A stretch of DNA of 64,000 nt from Stella humosa (GCF_006738645.1 NZ_AP019700.1:570001-634000), one strand, 5' to 3'. Counted from the stretch's first letter, positions 37,798 through 47,928 are shown. Made by a program: numbers and translations. The notes: generated by a model from the letters alone, not told the origin.

Positions 37798-38489
37798 CCC
37801 CGCCGCTGCTGTCCGTCTCGGGCCTGCACGTCCACTACGACCGCAGCCACATCCTCCAGGGTGTCGACCTCGATGTGCCGGCGGGCGGCGTGGTCGCCAT
37901 CCTCGGCCGCAACGGTGCCGGCAAGACGACGACGCTGAAGGCGATCATGGGGATCGCCCGGCGCAGTGCCGGCACCATCGCCTTCGCCGGGCACCCGATC
38001 GAACGCGAGGCGACCGACCGCATCGCCCGCCTGGGCATCGCTTATGTGCCCGAGACGCGGGGCATCTTCCCCTCGCTGTCGGTCGAGGAGCATTTGACGC
38101 TGGCGGCCCGGCGCGGCGGCTGGACGCTGGAGCGGGTCTATGACCGCTTTCCCCGCCTGGCGGAGCGCCGGCGGGCCGGCGGCGGCACGCTGTCGGGCGG
38201 CGAGCAGCAGATGCTGACGATCGCCCGCGCGATGACGACCGCGCCGCGCCTGCTGCTGCTGGACGAGCCGACCGAGGGGCTGGCGCCGCTGGTGGTGGCC
38301 GAGATCGAGGCGATGCTGCGCGCGCTGAAGGGCGAGGGGACGACCGTGCTGCTGGTCGAGCAGAACCTGGCCTTCGCGCTGGCATTTGCCGACCATGTGA
38401 TCCTGCTCGGCCGGGGGCTGGTGCGCTGGAGCGGCCGGCCGGCCGATTTCCACGATGCGGCTGCGGCGCGGGCCTGGCTCGCCGTGTAG
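37794..38489 (+). CDS. livF: ABC importer ATPase LivF
   Basis: The product is a 231-residue ABC ATPase: Walker A GRNGAGKTTTLK, Q-loop VPETRGIFPSLSV, signature LSGGEQQML, Walker B LLLLDEPTEGLAP and H-loop followed by LLVEQNLAFAL. It has the standard LivF length and forms the ATPase heterodimer with LivG. It is the last gene of the importer operon; the DUF2585 gene begins 24 bp later and may be read through. Confidence 0.94.
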   Translation: MTPPLLSVSGLHVHYDRSHILQGVDLDVPAGGVVAILGRNGAGKTTTLKAIMGIARRSAGTIAFAGHPIEREATDRIARLGIAYVPETRGIFPSLSVEEHLTLAARRGGWTLERVYDRFPRLAERRRAGGGTLSGGEQQMLTIARAMTTAPRLLLLDEPTEGLAPLVVAEIEAMLRALKGEGTTVLLVEQNLAFALAFADHVILLGRGLVRWSGRPADFHDAAAARAWLAV

Positions 38490-38513
38490 GCCGCGGCCGT
38501 GTAGCTTCGCACC

Positions 38514-39107
38514 ATGACTCGAAGACATCGCCGGTCCGCCGGCTCGACCATCGGCGGCGGCCGCTGGCTGCTGCTGGCCCTGGCGCTGGTCGCGGCCCAG
38601 GTGGCGATCCTGCTGGCCATGGGCCAGCCGGCCATCTGCGCTTGCGGCCATGTCGTGCTGTGGCAGGGCGACGTGACCGGTCCGGAGAATTCCCAGCAGA
38701 TCACCGACTGGTACACGCCCTCCCACATCATCCACGGCATGATCTTCTATGCCCTGGCCCGACTGGTCCTGCCACGAGGACGAATGTCGGCCCGCCTCCT
38801 CCTGGCCGTCGCGATCGAGGTGGCGTGGGAGATCGCCGAGAACTCGCCGCCGGTGATCGAGCGCTACCGCCAGCAGGCGCTGGCCCAGGGCTATGTCGGC
38901 GACAGCGTGCTCAACTCGGTGTTCGACACGGTGGCGATGGCCTTGGGCTTCCTGCTGGCCCGACTGCTGCCCGTGGGTGTCACGGTAGCGCTGGCCCTGG
39001 CGCTGGAGGTGCTGGTGCTCTGGTCGATCCGCGACAACCTCACCCTCAACGTCGTCCAGCTTGTCCACCCGATCGAGGCGGTGTCGCGCTGGCAGACGGG
39101 CAAGTAA
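38514..39107 (+). CDS. DUF2585/UPF0314 membrane protein
   Basis: This 197-residue protein has four or five membrane helices. CACGHVVLWQGDVTGPENSQQ followed by DWYTPSHIIHGMIFYALARL is the UPF0314 signature (cited here in parts: CACGHVVLWQG, GPENSQQ, DWYTPSHIIHG), as are the Glu-rich VAWEIAENSPPVIERYR and GDSVLNSVFDT. The family is found mainly in Alphaproteobacteria and has no assigned function. Its stop codon lies in a 15-bp tandem duplication. It is convergent with hemF. Confidence 0.9.
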   Translation: MTRRHRRSAGSTIGGGRWLLLALALVAAQVAILLAMGQPAICACGHVVLWQGDVTGPENSQQITDWYTPSHIIHGMIFYALARLVLPRGRMSARLLLAVAIEVAWEIAENSPPVIERYRQQALAQGYVGDSVLNSVFDTVAMALGFLLARLLPVGVTVALALALEVLVLWSIRDNLTLNVVQLVHPIEAVSRWQTGK

Positions 39108-39126
39108 GAGCCGGGCAAGTAAGAGC
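39097..39126. repeat. 15-bp tandem duplication across the DUF2585 stop codon
   Basis: cgggcaagtaagagc occurs twice without a gap (39097-39111 and 39112-39126). The first copy contains the gene's last codons and the TAA stop at 39105-39107, so the second is a duplicate of the 3' end in the untranslated region. It resembles, at smaller scale, the 30-bp repeats across the bdhA stop codon. Confidence 0.85.
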
Positions 39127-39144
39127 AGTCCGGCAAACAGGCGG

Positions 39145-40008
39145 CTACGGCCAGCGCACCTCGGGCGGCATCGACATCAGGATGGCTTCGGTGTTGCCGC
39201 CGGTCTTCAGGCCGAACAGGGTGCCGCGGTCGTAGAGCAGGTTGAACTCGACGTAGCGGCCGCGGCGCACGAGTTGGTGCTCGCGCTCGGCCGCGGTCCA
39301 GGGCTCGTCCATGTGGCGGCGGACGATCTCGGGATATGTCGCAAGGAACGTCTCGCCGACATCGCGGGTGAAGGCGAAGTCGCGGTCCCAGTCGCCGCTG
39401 TCGAGATTGTCGAAGAAGATGCCGCCCACGCCGCGGGGCTCCTGGCGGTGCGGCAGAAAGAAGTAGCGGTCGCACCATTCCTTGAAGCGCGGATAGTAGG
39501 CCGGGTCGTGGCGGTCGCAGCAGGCGGCGAGGCACTCGTGGAAGGTGGCGGTGTCGGCCGCGTCCGGCACCATCGGCGTCAGGTCGGCGCCGCCGCCGAA
39601 CCAGGCCATCCGGGTGCGGATGTGGCGGGTGTTCATGTGCACGGCCGGCACGCGCGGCGAATGCATGTGGGCGACCAGCGAGATGCCGCAGGCCCAGAAG
39701 CGCGGGTCCTCGGCCGCACCCGGGATGTTGCGGCGGAACTCCTCGCTGAACTCGCCATGGACGGCCGACACATTGACGCCGACCTTCTCGAACACCCGGC
39801 CGCGCATCACCGACATCACGCCGCCGCCGCCGCCGGGGCGCTCCCAGGCGGTGCGCTCGAACCGGCCGGGCGGGTGCTCCGCGGCCATCGGCCCGACCAG
39901 ATCGTCTTCCAGCGCCTCGAAGGCCGCGCAGATGCGGTCGCGCAGATCGGTGAACGCGATTCGCGCCGCTTCCTTGCGCACCACTTCGTTTCCTGGCTCG
40001 TCGTTCAT
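39145..40008 (-). CDS. hemF: Oxygen-dependent coproporphyrinogen III oxidase
   Basis: The product is 287 residues. It performs the O2-dependent double oxidative decarboxylation of coproporphyrinogen III to protoporphyrinogen IX in haem synthesis. Recognisable blocks are [35 protein letters not shown], and the tail with [18 protein letters not shown]. The cytosolic enzyme is complete. It lies 9 bp downstream of trmL and is probably co-transcribed with it. The next genes on the other strand encode the bc1 complex, which needs haem, but no shared control is visible. Confidence 0.95.
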   Translation of the reverse strand: MNDEPGNEVVRKEAARIAFTDLRDRICAAFEALEDDLVGPMAAEHPPGRFERTAWERPGGGGGVMSVMRGRVFEKVGVNVSAVHGEFSEEFRRNIPGAAEDPRFWACGISLVAHMHSPRVPAVHMNTRHIRTRMAWFGGGADLTPMVPDAADTATFHECLAACCDRHDPAYYPRFKEWCDRYFFLPHRQEPRGVGGIFFDNLDSGDWDRDFAFTRDVGETFLATYPEIVRRHMDEPWTAAEREHQLVRRGRYVEFNLLYDRGTLFGLKTGGNTEAILMSMPPEVRWP

Positions 40009-40017
40009 TGCCGCTCC

Positions 40018-40497
40018 TCAGCCGGCCGGCTCGCCGTCGGCCGTGGGGAAACCCGCGGTCTGGCGCAACGCCTCGCCCAGAATCATGGCGGCAACCACCG
40101 CCACGTTCAACGAGCGCAGCCCGCGGCACAGCGGCACAGTGACACGGGCGTCGGCCTCGCCGTGCACGGCCGGCGGCACGCCCGCACTCTCCCGACCCAG
40201 CAGCAGCGTGTCGCCGGGCGCGAAGGCGAAGGCCGTGTAGGGCAGGGGGGCATGCCGGGTCAGCAGCACGAGGCGCCCGGACGCGCGCTCCGGCCGGTCG
40301 CGATAGGCCCGCCAGGACACGTGGCGCGACACCGCTGCCAAGTCGAGATAATCCATTCCGGCTCGCCGGAGACGCTGGTCGTTCCAGACGAAGCCGAAGG
40401 GCTCGATCAGGTCGACCGGCACGCCCAGGCAGGCGCCCAGGCGGATGATGGTGCCGACGTTCTGGGGGATGTCTGGCTCGTACAGGGCAATGCGCAA
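40018..40497 (-). CDS. trmL: tRNA (cytidine/uridine-34 2'-O)-methyltransferase TrmL
   Basis: This SPOUT methyltransferase should methylate the wobble ribose of leucine tRNAs. ALYEPDIPQNVGTIIRLGACLG is the N-terminal hallmark (ALYEPDIPQN then VGTIIRLGACLG). LLLGRESAGVP and VPLCRGLRSLNVAVVAAMILGEALR make the SAM-binding knot. Family proteins begin directly with M-R-I-A-L-Y, so I place the start at TTG 40497 (159 residues, usual length). An in-frame ATG at 40611 would add 38 unusual residues and overlap the petA promoter. It is followed by hemF. Confidence 0.88.
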   Translation of the reverse strand: MRIALYEPDIPQNVGTIIRLGACLGVPVDLIEPFGFVWNDQRLRRAGMDYLDLAAVSRHVSWRAYRDRPERASGRLVLLTRHAPLPYTAFAFAPGDTLLLGRESAGVPPAVHGEADARVTVPLCRGLRSLNVAVVAAMILGEALRQTAGFPTADGEPAG

Positions 40498-40526
40498 GCG
40501 GCGTCCGATCGGCTGGGCCCGAGCCT

Positions 40527-40554
40527 TTGCAGCCGGTGGATTTTGCTTTATAGC
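40527..40554 (+). promoter_or_regulatory. Candidate promoter of petABC
   Basis: TTGCAG (40527-40532) and TATAGC (40549-40554) are separated by 16 bp in an A/T-rich pocket (ttttgctttatag). The pocket lies about 140 bp upstream of petA, between it and the divergent trmL. Both hexamers match the -35 and -10 consensus reasonably for this GC-rich DNA. Confidence 0.4.
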
Positions 40555-40689
40555 CCAAGCTGCTCTGACGCCAGGGGACGGCGTCCTCGGCCGTGCGGCA
40601 GCGTGTCGCATCCCTTGGGGCGGTGATCCGTCTAGCTTGCGCCCGCGCGGACGACGGCCGACCCGTCCGCTCGATGAAGGTGACCCTAG

Positions 40690-41265
40690 ATGGCGAATTC
40701 CCCTGCTAACGCCCCCGATGCCGGACACGGACACGCGTCCGGGCACGATGACGGTGGCACCCGACGCGACTTCCTGTTCCTGGCCGCGGGTGCCGTGGGC
40801 GCGGTTGGCGTGGCCTCGGCCGTCTGGCCGTTCATCAGCTCGATGAACCCCTCGGCCGACGTGCTCGCCCTGTCCTCGACCGAACTCGACCTGGCGCCCA
40901 TCCGCGAGGGCCAGGCGATCACCGTGACCTGGCGCGGCAAGCCCGTGTTCGTGCGCCGCCGCACCGCCGACGAGATCAAGCTGGCGGGCGACGTGAAGCT
41001 GTCCGACCTGCCCGACCCGCAGCCCGACCAGAGCCGTGTCAAGAAGCCGGAATGGCTTGTCGTCGTCGGCGTCTGCACGCATCTGGGCTGCGTGCCGCTG
41101 GGCCAGAAGTCGACCGATCCGCGCGGCGACTACGGCGGCTGGTTCTGCCCCTGCCACGGCTCGCACTACGACACGTCCGGCCGTATCCGGAAGGGACCCG
41201 CCCCGGCGAACCTGACGGTTCCGGGCTACGAGTTCCTGTCCGACACCAAGATCCGCATCGGGTAA
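40690..41265 (+). CDS. petA: Ubiquinol-cytochrome c reductase Rieske iron-sulfur subunit
   Basis: The product is 191 residues. A Tat signal/anchor with [17 protein letters not shown] begins at about residue 24 and holds the protein in the inner membrane. The [2Fe-2S] cluster is bound by CTHLGC and CPCHGSHYD. The subunit carries electrons from ubiquinol at the Qo site to cytochrome c1. It heads the petABC operon, 10 bp before petB. His-rich [10 protein letters not shown] precedes the twin arginines, an unremarkable N-region. Confidence 0.96.
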   Translation: MANSPANAPDAGHGHASGHDDGGTRRDFLFLAAGAVGAVGVASAVWPFISSMNPSADVLALSSTELDLAPIREGQAITVTWRGKPVFVRRRTADEIKLAGDVKLSDLPDPQPDQSRVKKPEWLVVVGVCTHLGCVPLGQKSTDPRGDYGGWFCPCHGSHYDTSGRIRKGPAPANLTVPGYEFLSDTKIRIG

Positions 41266-41275
41266 GGGAACCGTC

Positions 41276-42523
41276 ATGGCGCTGCAGACCCAGAATGCGC
41301 TTATCCGGTGGATCGACCACCGGCTGCCCGTCTTCTCGTTCCTCGACCACGAGCTGAACGAGTATCCGACGCCGCGCAATCTCAACTACTGGTGGAATTT
41401 CGGCTCGCTGGCCGGGATCGTGCTGGTCATCATGATCGCCACGGGCCTGTTCCTGGCGATGCAGTACACCCCGCACACCGCCCATGCCTTCGACAGCGTC
41501 GAGCGCATCATGCGCGACGTGAACTTCGGCTGGCTCATCCGCTACGTCCACATGAACGGGGCGTCGTTCTTCTTCGTGGTGGTGTTCATCCACATCTTCC
41601 GCGGGCTCTACTACGGATCCTACAAGGCCCCGCGCGAGATCCTGTGGATGCTGGGCGTCGTAATCCTGCTGCTGATGATGGCCACCGCCTTCCTGGGCTA
41701 CGTGCTGCCCTGGGGCCAGATGAGCTTCTGGGGTGCGACCGTCATCACCAACCTGTTCTCGGCCTTCCCGCTGGTCGGCGAAAGCATCGTGACCTGGCTG
41801 TGGGGCGGCTTCTCGGTCGACAACCCGACGCTGAATCGCTTCTTCGCGCTGCACTTCCTGCTGCCGTTCGTCATCGTCGGCGTGGTCGTGCTGCACATCG
41901 TGGCGCTGCACCAGCACGGCTCGAACAACCCGCTCGGCATCGACCGCAAGGGCCCGCAGGACGCGATCCCCTTCCACCCCTACTACACGATCAAGGACCT
42001 CTTCGGCCTGGGCGTGTTCCTGATCGTCTTCTGCGCGTTCGTCTTCTTCGCGCCGAACTTCCTGGGGCACCCGGACAACTATATCCCGGCCAACCCGATG
42101 GTGACGCCGGCGCACATCGTGCCCGAATGGTACTTCCTGCCGTTCTACGCGATCCTGCGCGCGGTGCCGGACAAGCTGGGCGGCGTGCTGCTGATGTTCG
42201 GCGCGGTCGCCGTGCTGTTCGTCGTGCCCTGGCTCGACACCTCGCGGGTGCGCAGCGCCAAGTTCCGGCCGATCTATCGCCAGTTCTTCTGGCTGCTGGT
42301 GATCGACTGCATCGTGCTGGGCTGGGTCGGCGGCAACCCGCCGGAAGGCGCCTTCATCATCATCGGCCGCGTCGCGACCGTGTATTACTTCCTCCACTTC
42401 CTCGTGATCCTGCCGCTGCTCGGCAAGCTGGAGCGGCCGCTGCCGCTGCCCACCAGCATTGCCCAGCCGGTTCTTCCGGGCGGCCTTGCCGGGGCCGGTG
42501 CCGCACCGATGGAGAAGCGCTGA
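41276..42523 (+). CDS. petB: Cytochrome b of the bc1 complex
   Basis: This 415-residue cytochrome b has eight helices, full-length bacterial type. Haem-ligand histidines lie in [19 protein letters not shown] and in [20 protein letters not shown]. The Qo-site PEWY motif is in [12 protein letters not shown]. The chain starts ATG 41276 after aagggaaccgtc. Its stop overlaps the petC start (TGATG, 42521-42525). It forms the quinol-oxidising core with the Rieske and c1 subunits. Confidence 0.97.
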   Translation: MALQTQNALIRWIDHRLPVFSFLDHELNEYPTPRNLNYWWNFGSLAGIVLVIMIATGLFLAMQYTPHTAHAFDSVERIMRDVNFGWLIRYVHMNGASFFFVVVFIHIFRGLYYGSYKAPREILWMLGVVILLLMMATAFLGYVLPWGQMSFWGATVITNLFSAFPLVGESIVTWLWGGFSVDNPTLNRFFALHFLLPFVIVGVVVLHIVALHQHGSNNPLGIDRKGPQDAIPFHPYYTIKDLFGLGVFLIVFCAFVFFAPNFLGHPDNYIPANPMVTPAHIVPEWYFLPFYAILRAVPDKLGGVLLMFGAVAVLFVVPWLDTSRVRSAKFRPIYRQFFWLLVIDCIVLGWVGGNPPEGAFIIIGRVATVYYFLHFLVILPLLGKLERPLPLPTSIAQPVLPGGLAGAGAAPMEKR

Positions 42524-43278
42524 TGCGTAACTTCCTCCTCGCCGCCCTCGTGGCAGCCGGCCTCTCCGGGCCGGCACTCGCCGCCGGCGACGCCCCGAAG
42601 CCGCCCGCCCAGAACTGGTCCTTCGGCGGGATCTTCGGCACCTTCGACCGGGCGGCCGCCCAGCGCGGCTATCAGGTCTACAAGGAGGTCTGCGCCTCCT
42701 GCCACGGCGTCTACCAGCTCTCCTACCGCAACCTCGCGGCCATCGGCTTCAACGAGGACGAGGTGAAGGGGATCGCGGCCCAGGCGACCGTGCGCGACGG
42801 CCCCAACGACGAGGGCGAGATGTTCGAGCGGCCGGGCCGTCCATCCGACAAGTTCGTCCGCCCGTTCGCCAACGAGAAGGCGGCGCGCGCGGCCAACAAC
42901 GGCGCCTATCCGCCGGACCTGTCGCTGATGACCAAGGCGCGGCCCGACGGCGCCAACTACGTGCATGGGCTGCTGACCGGCTATGCCCCGCCGCCCGCCG
43001 GCGTCGCGATGGGCGAGGGGATGAACTACAACAAGTACTTCCCCGGCCATCAGATCGCGATGGCCCAGCCGCTGAACGACAACCAGGTCACCTATTCCGA
43101 CGGGACCCCGGCCAACATCGACCAGATGGCGAAGGACGTGACCACCTTCCTCGCCTGGGCGGCCGAGCCGGAGCTGGAGCAGCGCAAGCGCACCGGCATC
43201 AAGGTGATCCTGTTCCTGCTGGTGCTGACGGGTCTCCTGTTCGCCGCCAAGCGCAAGGTCTGGGCCGGGCTGCACTGA
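42523..43278 (+). CDS. petC: Cytochrome c1
   Basis: The product is 251 residues with a signal peptide ([20 protein letters not shown]), the single haem-binding CASCH at about residues 56-60 and a Met axial ligand probably in VAMGEGMNYN. The C-terminal membrane anchor is IKVILFLLVLTGLLFAAKRKVW. It passes electrons from the Rieske protein to soluble or membrane cytochrome c. It is not fused to cytochrome b, unlike fbcH of Bradyrhizobium. A strong terminator follows 25 bp after the stop. Confidence 0.97.
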   Translation: MRNFLLAALVAAGLSGPALAAGDAPKPPAQNWSFGGIFGTFDRAAAQRGYQVYKEVCASCHGVYQLSYRNLAAIGFNEDEVKGIAAQATVRDGPNDEGEMFERPGRPSDKFVRPFANEKAARAANNGAYPPDLSLMTKARPDGANYVHGLLTGYAPPPAGVAMGEGMNYNKYFPGHQIAMAQPLNDNQVTYSDGTPANIDQMAKDVTTFLAWAAEPELEQRKRTGIKVILFLLVLTGLLFAAKRKVWAGLH

Positions 43279-43303
43279 TCCGCGACCGATAGATCGTCGA
43301 CAG

Positions 43304-43331
43304 CGGGCCGCCATCCACCGATGGCGGCCCG
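43304..43331 (+). terminator. Rho-independent terminator of petABC
   Basis: CGGGCCGCCATC and GATGGCGGCCCG form a perfect 12-bp stem with the loop cacc. It is followed by TTTCCGTT, 25 bp after the petC stop. Confidence 0.85.
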
Positions 43332-43355
43332 TTTCCGTTCCGGGGAAGGCCAGCC

Positions 43356-43694
43356 ATGATCGACATCGCCTATTTCTACCTGGGCGTGGCGATCCTGACC
43401 GAGATCGTGGCGACCTCGGCGCTCAAGGCCTCGGACGGCTTCACCCGGCTGCTGCCGGCGGCGATCGCGGTCGCGGGCTATGTGGCCTCCTTCTATTGCC
43501 TGTCGCTGGCGCTGCGCACGCTGCCGCTCGGCATCGCCTATGCCTTGTGGTCGGGGGCGGGCATCCTGCTGCTGTCGCTCATCGGCTGGGTCTGGTATCG
43601 CCAGCGGCTGGACGGCGCGGCCATATTGGGCCTCTGCCTGATCATCGCCGGCATCCTCGTGATCAAGCTCTTCTCGCGCTCGGTCGGGCGCTAG
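43356..43694 (+). CDS. Small multidrug resistance (EmrE-type) transporter
   Basis: This 112-residue four-helix inner-membrane protein has the essential membrane Glu at residue 16 in ILTEIVATSALKAS. YALWSGAGILLLSLIG and the C-terminal GLCLIIAGILVIKLFS are the other family blocks. SMR dimers exchange protons for lipophilic cations, or guanidinium in the Gdx branch. The residues around the Glu look more EmrE-like (LTEIVATSALK). It stands alone between the petABC terminator and mtnP. Confidence 0.93.
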   Translation: MIDIAYFYLGVAILTEIVATSALKASDGFTRLLPAAIAVAGYVASFYCLSLALRTLPLGIAYALWSGAGILLLSLIGWVWYRQRLDGAAILGLCLIIAGILVIKLFSRSVGR

Positions 43695-43724
43695 GATGCC
43701 AGCCACGCAGTTGGGGGAGGACTG

Positions 43725-44617
43725 ATGGGCACGCCTGGAAATCCTGTCGTCGTCGGCATTCTTGGCGGCAGCGGGCTCTACAGCATCGACGGGCTGGCGG
43801 ACGGCGACTGGCGGGCGGTCGACAGCCCCTGGGGCACGCCGTCGGATGCGATCTGCTTCGGCACGGTCGGCGGGGTGCCGGTGCGCTTCCTGCCGCGCCA
43901 TGGCCGCGGCCACCGCCTGCCGCCGTCGGAGATCGATTTCCGCGCCAATGTCGATGCGCTGAAGCGGGCAGGGGCCACCATCATCGTCTCGCTCAGCGCG
44001 GTCGGCTCGCTGCGCGGCCATCTGCCGCCCGGCACCTTCGTGCTGGTCGACCAGTTCATCGACCGCACCTTCGCGCGCACCAAGAGCTTCTTCGGCACCG
44101 GCTGCGTCGGCCACGTGTCTGTCGCCCGGCCGGTCTGCGGCCATGTCGGCTGTCATGTCGCGGCCGCCGCAGGGGAGATCGGCCTGCCGCTGCACGAAGG
44201 CGGGACCTACCTGGCGATGGAGGGGCCGCAATTCTCCACCTTCGCCGAATCGGAGCTCTATCGCGCCTGGAACTGCGATGTGATCGGCATGACGAACATG
44301 CCCGAGGCCAAGCTGATCCGCGAGGCGGAGATGTGCTACGCCAGCATCGCCATGGTCACCGACTATGACTGCTGGCACCCCGACCATGACGATGTGACGG
44401 TCGACCAGATCGTCGATGTCCTGCACCGCAATGCCGCCACCGCGCGGGCACTGGTGCAGGCGCTGGTACCAAGGCTCGCGGCCCATGCCGGCCCCTGCCC
44501 GCAGGGTTGCCACACGGCTCTGGACCACGCCCTGATCACGGCCCCCGAGGCGCGCGACCCGGCCCTGCTGGCCAGGCTCGATGCGGTCGCGGGCCGGGTC
44601 CTGAAGGCGGCGCGGCC

Positions 44618-44621
<4 letters not shown>
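43725..44621 (+). CDS. mtnP: S-methyl-5'-thioadenosine phosphorylase
   Basis: This 298-residue purine-nucleoside phosphorylase-like enzyme splits methylthioadenosine with phosphate into adenine and 5-methylthioribose 1-phosphate. Motifs are GGSGLYSIDG, the phosphate site in LPRHGRGHRLPPSEI, YLAMEGPQFSTFAESELYR and MCYASIAMVTDYDCWH. The last two are typical of MTAP rather than PNP. The stop overlaps the GTG start of mtnA, which uses the product, so the two first steps of methionine salvage are coupled. Confidence 0.95.
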
Positions 44622-45712
<1,091 letters not shown>

Positions 45713-45774
45713 CGCTGCCGCGCGCCGGTTTTCTACTGCGGCGCGACCGCCTGTGGCACCGCAGCCACAAGTCT

Positions 45775-45822
45775 GGACAAGGAAGTTAAATAGTTACTGG
45801 ATACTGAACAAGCAACTTGCTT
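45775..45822 (+). promoter_or_regulatory. A/T-rich upstream region of RTX gene 1 with inverted repeat
   Basis: In the 221-bp gap before the first RTX gene, about 50 bp are strongly A/T-rich. They contain a direct repeat agTTA-n-agTTA (about 45784-45796), a possible -35 TGGACA (45774-45779) and GATACT 20 bp on. A perfect inverted repeat AAGCAA-c-TTGCTT lies at 45810-45822. I infer promoter plus operator. The rest of the gap is GC-rich and shows nothing else I recognise. Confidence 0.35.
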
Positions 45823-45933
45823 TCGGTCCGCCGCCCGGCCAATTTCCCCTCGTCGCACTCGTGGGCTGGGGCGGCGGCCGGGGCGACCCGGAGGGTGCCA
45901 TACGGGGGCGGTATACGGGAAGGGTAGCCGCCA

Positions 45934-47814
45934 ATGGCCATTTTCAGTTGGGATGGCGTCAGCAATCTCGATCTCAAGATCCTCGGGCAGACGTTCGACT
46001 TCCGGACGGACGTGCTCCAGATCTCCGATCCGGGCCTGCAGGCGCAGCAATTCGATCTCGTCGAAGTCGGAACCGACCTCGCGATCGTCAAGGTGCGCGA
46101 CGAGAACGGCGATCCGCTGCCGGCCTCGGAGGTCACCTACGCCTACATCCCGAACATGCTGCTCCGGCAGGTCGGCGGGACGACCACCGCCCCGATCAGC
46201 TCCAACATCGTCCTGTCGAACGGCGGCCAGCTCTGGGTCGGCGATCGCCTGACCGACACCATCCTCGACGATGCCGGCAACAGCATCGTCGACCTGTCGA
46301 CGCAGCTTCAGTCGGTGCAGGTCTATGGCCTGGGCGGCGCCGACACGATCTGGACCGGCGACGGCAACGATCGCGTCTACGGCAACACGGGCGCCGACAG
46401 CATCCGTGCCGGCAAGGGTGACGACTCGGTCTATGGCGGCCAGGAGAACGACACCATCGACGGCGGCGACGGCGACGACCTGGTCGCCGGCGACCTCGGC
46501 AACGACAGCCTGTTGGGCGGTGCCGGGAACGACATCCTCTATGGCGGCCAGGGCAACGACGTGCTCGATCCGGGCACCGGCAACGACACGATCTTCGCCG
46601 GTGCGGGCGAGGACACGGTCTCGCTCGGCAACAGCGACACCGGCAACAAGCTGATCTACATGGATCGCGGCCAGGACTCGGTCTCGATCATCTCGACCAC
46701 CGGCGACCACGTCATCTATCTCGGCGCCAACAACGACATCGCCGAGATGAGCGCCAACTCGGGCGACATCCAGGTCTTCGGCGACGGCGGCAACGACACG
46801 ATCGTGTCGCAGAATGCCGGCTCCGACACGCTGGACGGCGGCGAGGACAATGACGTCCTGGTCATCGAGCAGGGCTCGATCGGCAACAAGACGCTGATCG
46901 GCGGCCTGGGCGACGACGAGATCGTCATCGTCGACAGCTCCGGCATCGCCTCCAGCCAGATCCTGCCGAACACGCAGGTGAACGTCGATGCCGGAGGTGG
47001 CGACGATACGGTCAGCTACGCGCGTGGCCTGTTCATCACCGACCAGAACAACGGCGGTGCGGACGACGACGTCATCAGCTTCGGTGGCCAGACCATCCTC
47101 ACCCTGCGCGACAAGTCGATCGAGAACTTCGAGACGGTCAACTTCAGCTACTACAGCGACCGTGTCGTGTTCGCCGACGGCAACGTCGCCGCCGGGCGCA
47201 CGCTGACCGTGAATGCCGGCGAGGGCGAGGACTACATCGACGGCTCGCGCGAGACCGACGGCACCTTCAAGCTGTTCGGCGGCAGCGGCGACGACACGCT
47301 GATCGGCGGTGCCGGTGCCGACACGCTGGAAGGCGGTGCCGGCGAGGACCTGCTGGTCGGCGGCGCCGGTGCCGACCAGTTCCGCTTCATGGACCAGTGG
47401 AACAGCGGCAACTATCGCGACGTGATCGGTGATTTCGTCGGCGGGCTCGACCGGATCGTGTTCAACGGCAATGCCTTCGGCGACGTGTCGGCGATCGACG
47501 GCTACAAGGGCACCAGCGGCGTTGGCGCCAGCGCCAACGACAACCTGCTGATCGCCACCGGCCAGGGCTATTCCGACCTGTCGCAGTTCGACAGCTTCCT
47601 GTCGGAAGGCGATGCCGACAACAACAAGCCCGGTTTCTACATCTTCTTCAACACCAGCACGAACCGGGCCGAGATGTACTTCGACACGGACATGACCAGC
47701 ACCGGTGGTGCCGTCCTGATCGCGACCTTCAACAACATCACCGCGGTCAGCCAGCTCGACAAGCTGAACGAAGGTGCGGCCGGAAACAATTCGGGCGACT
47801 TCGTCATCCTGTGA
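45934..47814 (+). CDS. RTX calcium-binding secreted protein, copy 1
   Basis: The product is a 626-residue, acidic, cysteine-free protein. Residues 1-130 form an N-terminal domain (FSWDGVSNLDLKILGQTFDF, then IPNMLLRQVGG and NIVLSNGGQLW) without a signal peptide. A block of about ten nonapeptide repeats (GGAGNDILYG type, about 135-235) follows, then a beta-rich middle, a second block of about four repeats (about 446-485, IGGAGADTLEGGAGEDLLVGG in two pieces) and a conserved C-terminus ending SGDFVIL. GGxGxDxUx repeats bind calcium outside the cell, and the uncleaved aliphatic C-terminus is typical of type I secretion. It is the most divergent of three tandem paralogues. A surface-layer or matrix role is inferred. 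Confidence 0.88.
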   Translation: MAIFSWDGVSNLDLKILGQTFDFRTDVLQISDPGLQAQQFDLVEVGTDLAIVKVRDENGDPLPASEVTYAYIPNMLLRQVGGTTTAPISSNIVLSNGGQLWVGDRLTDTILDDAGNSIVDLSTQLQSVQVYGLGGADTIWTGDGNDRVYGNTGADSIRAGKGDDSVYGGQENDTIDGGDGDDLVAGDLGNDSLLGGAGNDILYGGQGNDVLDPGTGNDTIFAGAGEDTVSLGNSDTGNKLIYMDRGQDSVSIISTTGDHVIYLGANNDIAEMSANSGDIQVFGDGGNDTIVSQNAGSDTLDGGEDNDVLVIEQGSIGNKTLIGGLGDDEIVIVDSSGIASSQILPNTQVNVDAGGGDDTVSYARGLFITDQNNGGADDDVISFGGQTILTLRDKSIENFETVNFSYYSDRVVFADGNVAAGRTLTVNAGEGEDYIDGSRETDGTFKLFGGSGDDTLIGGAGADTLEGGAGEDLLVGGAGADQFRFMDQWNSGNYRDVIGDFVGGLDRIVFNGNAFGDVSAIDGYKGTSGVGASANDNLLIATGQGYSDLSQFDSFLSEGDADNNKPGFYIFFNTSTNRAEMYFDTDMTSTGGAVLIATFNNITAVSQLDKLNEGAAGNNSGDFVIL

Positions 47815-47837
47815 TGCGGTAGTCCGCCCGGCGGCAA

Positions 47838-47863
47838 GGGGTCGGCGGCTCGCCGCCGACCCC
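47838..47863 (+). terminator. Hairpin after RTX gene 1
   Basis: GGGGTCGGCGG and CCGCCGACCCC make a perfect 11-bp stem with loop ctcg, 24 bp after the stop. No T-run follows, so it may stabilise the mRNA end as much as terminate. Confidence 0.65.
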
Positions 47864-47870
47864 GATCCCG

Positions 47871-47928
47871 TTGTCGCGGGATGCCCGATCATCTATCGTC
47901 CATCCTCTCCTATTCCTAGAGATGGACG
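47871..47928 (+). promoter_or_regulatory. Candidate promoter and leader inverted repeat of RTX gene 2
   Basis: TTGTCG (47871-47876) and TATCGT (47894-47899) are spaced by 17 bp and lie just after the hairpin of RTX gene 1. Overlapping the -10, CGTCCATC (47897-47904) is repeated inverted as GATGGACG (47921-47928) with a 16-nt loop. The second arm is part of the ribosome-binding region 10 bp before the ATG at 47938. The repeat could be an operator or, if transcribed, mask the ribosome site. Confidence 0.35.

Noticed and set aside
40018-41385. 455-codon minus-strand frame joining trmL to sequence under petA
   Set aside because: Only the last 159 codons resemble TrmL; the rest is antisense to the Rieske gene and its promoter.
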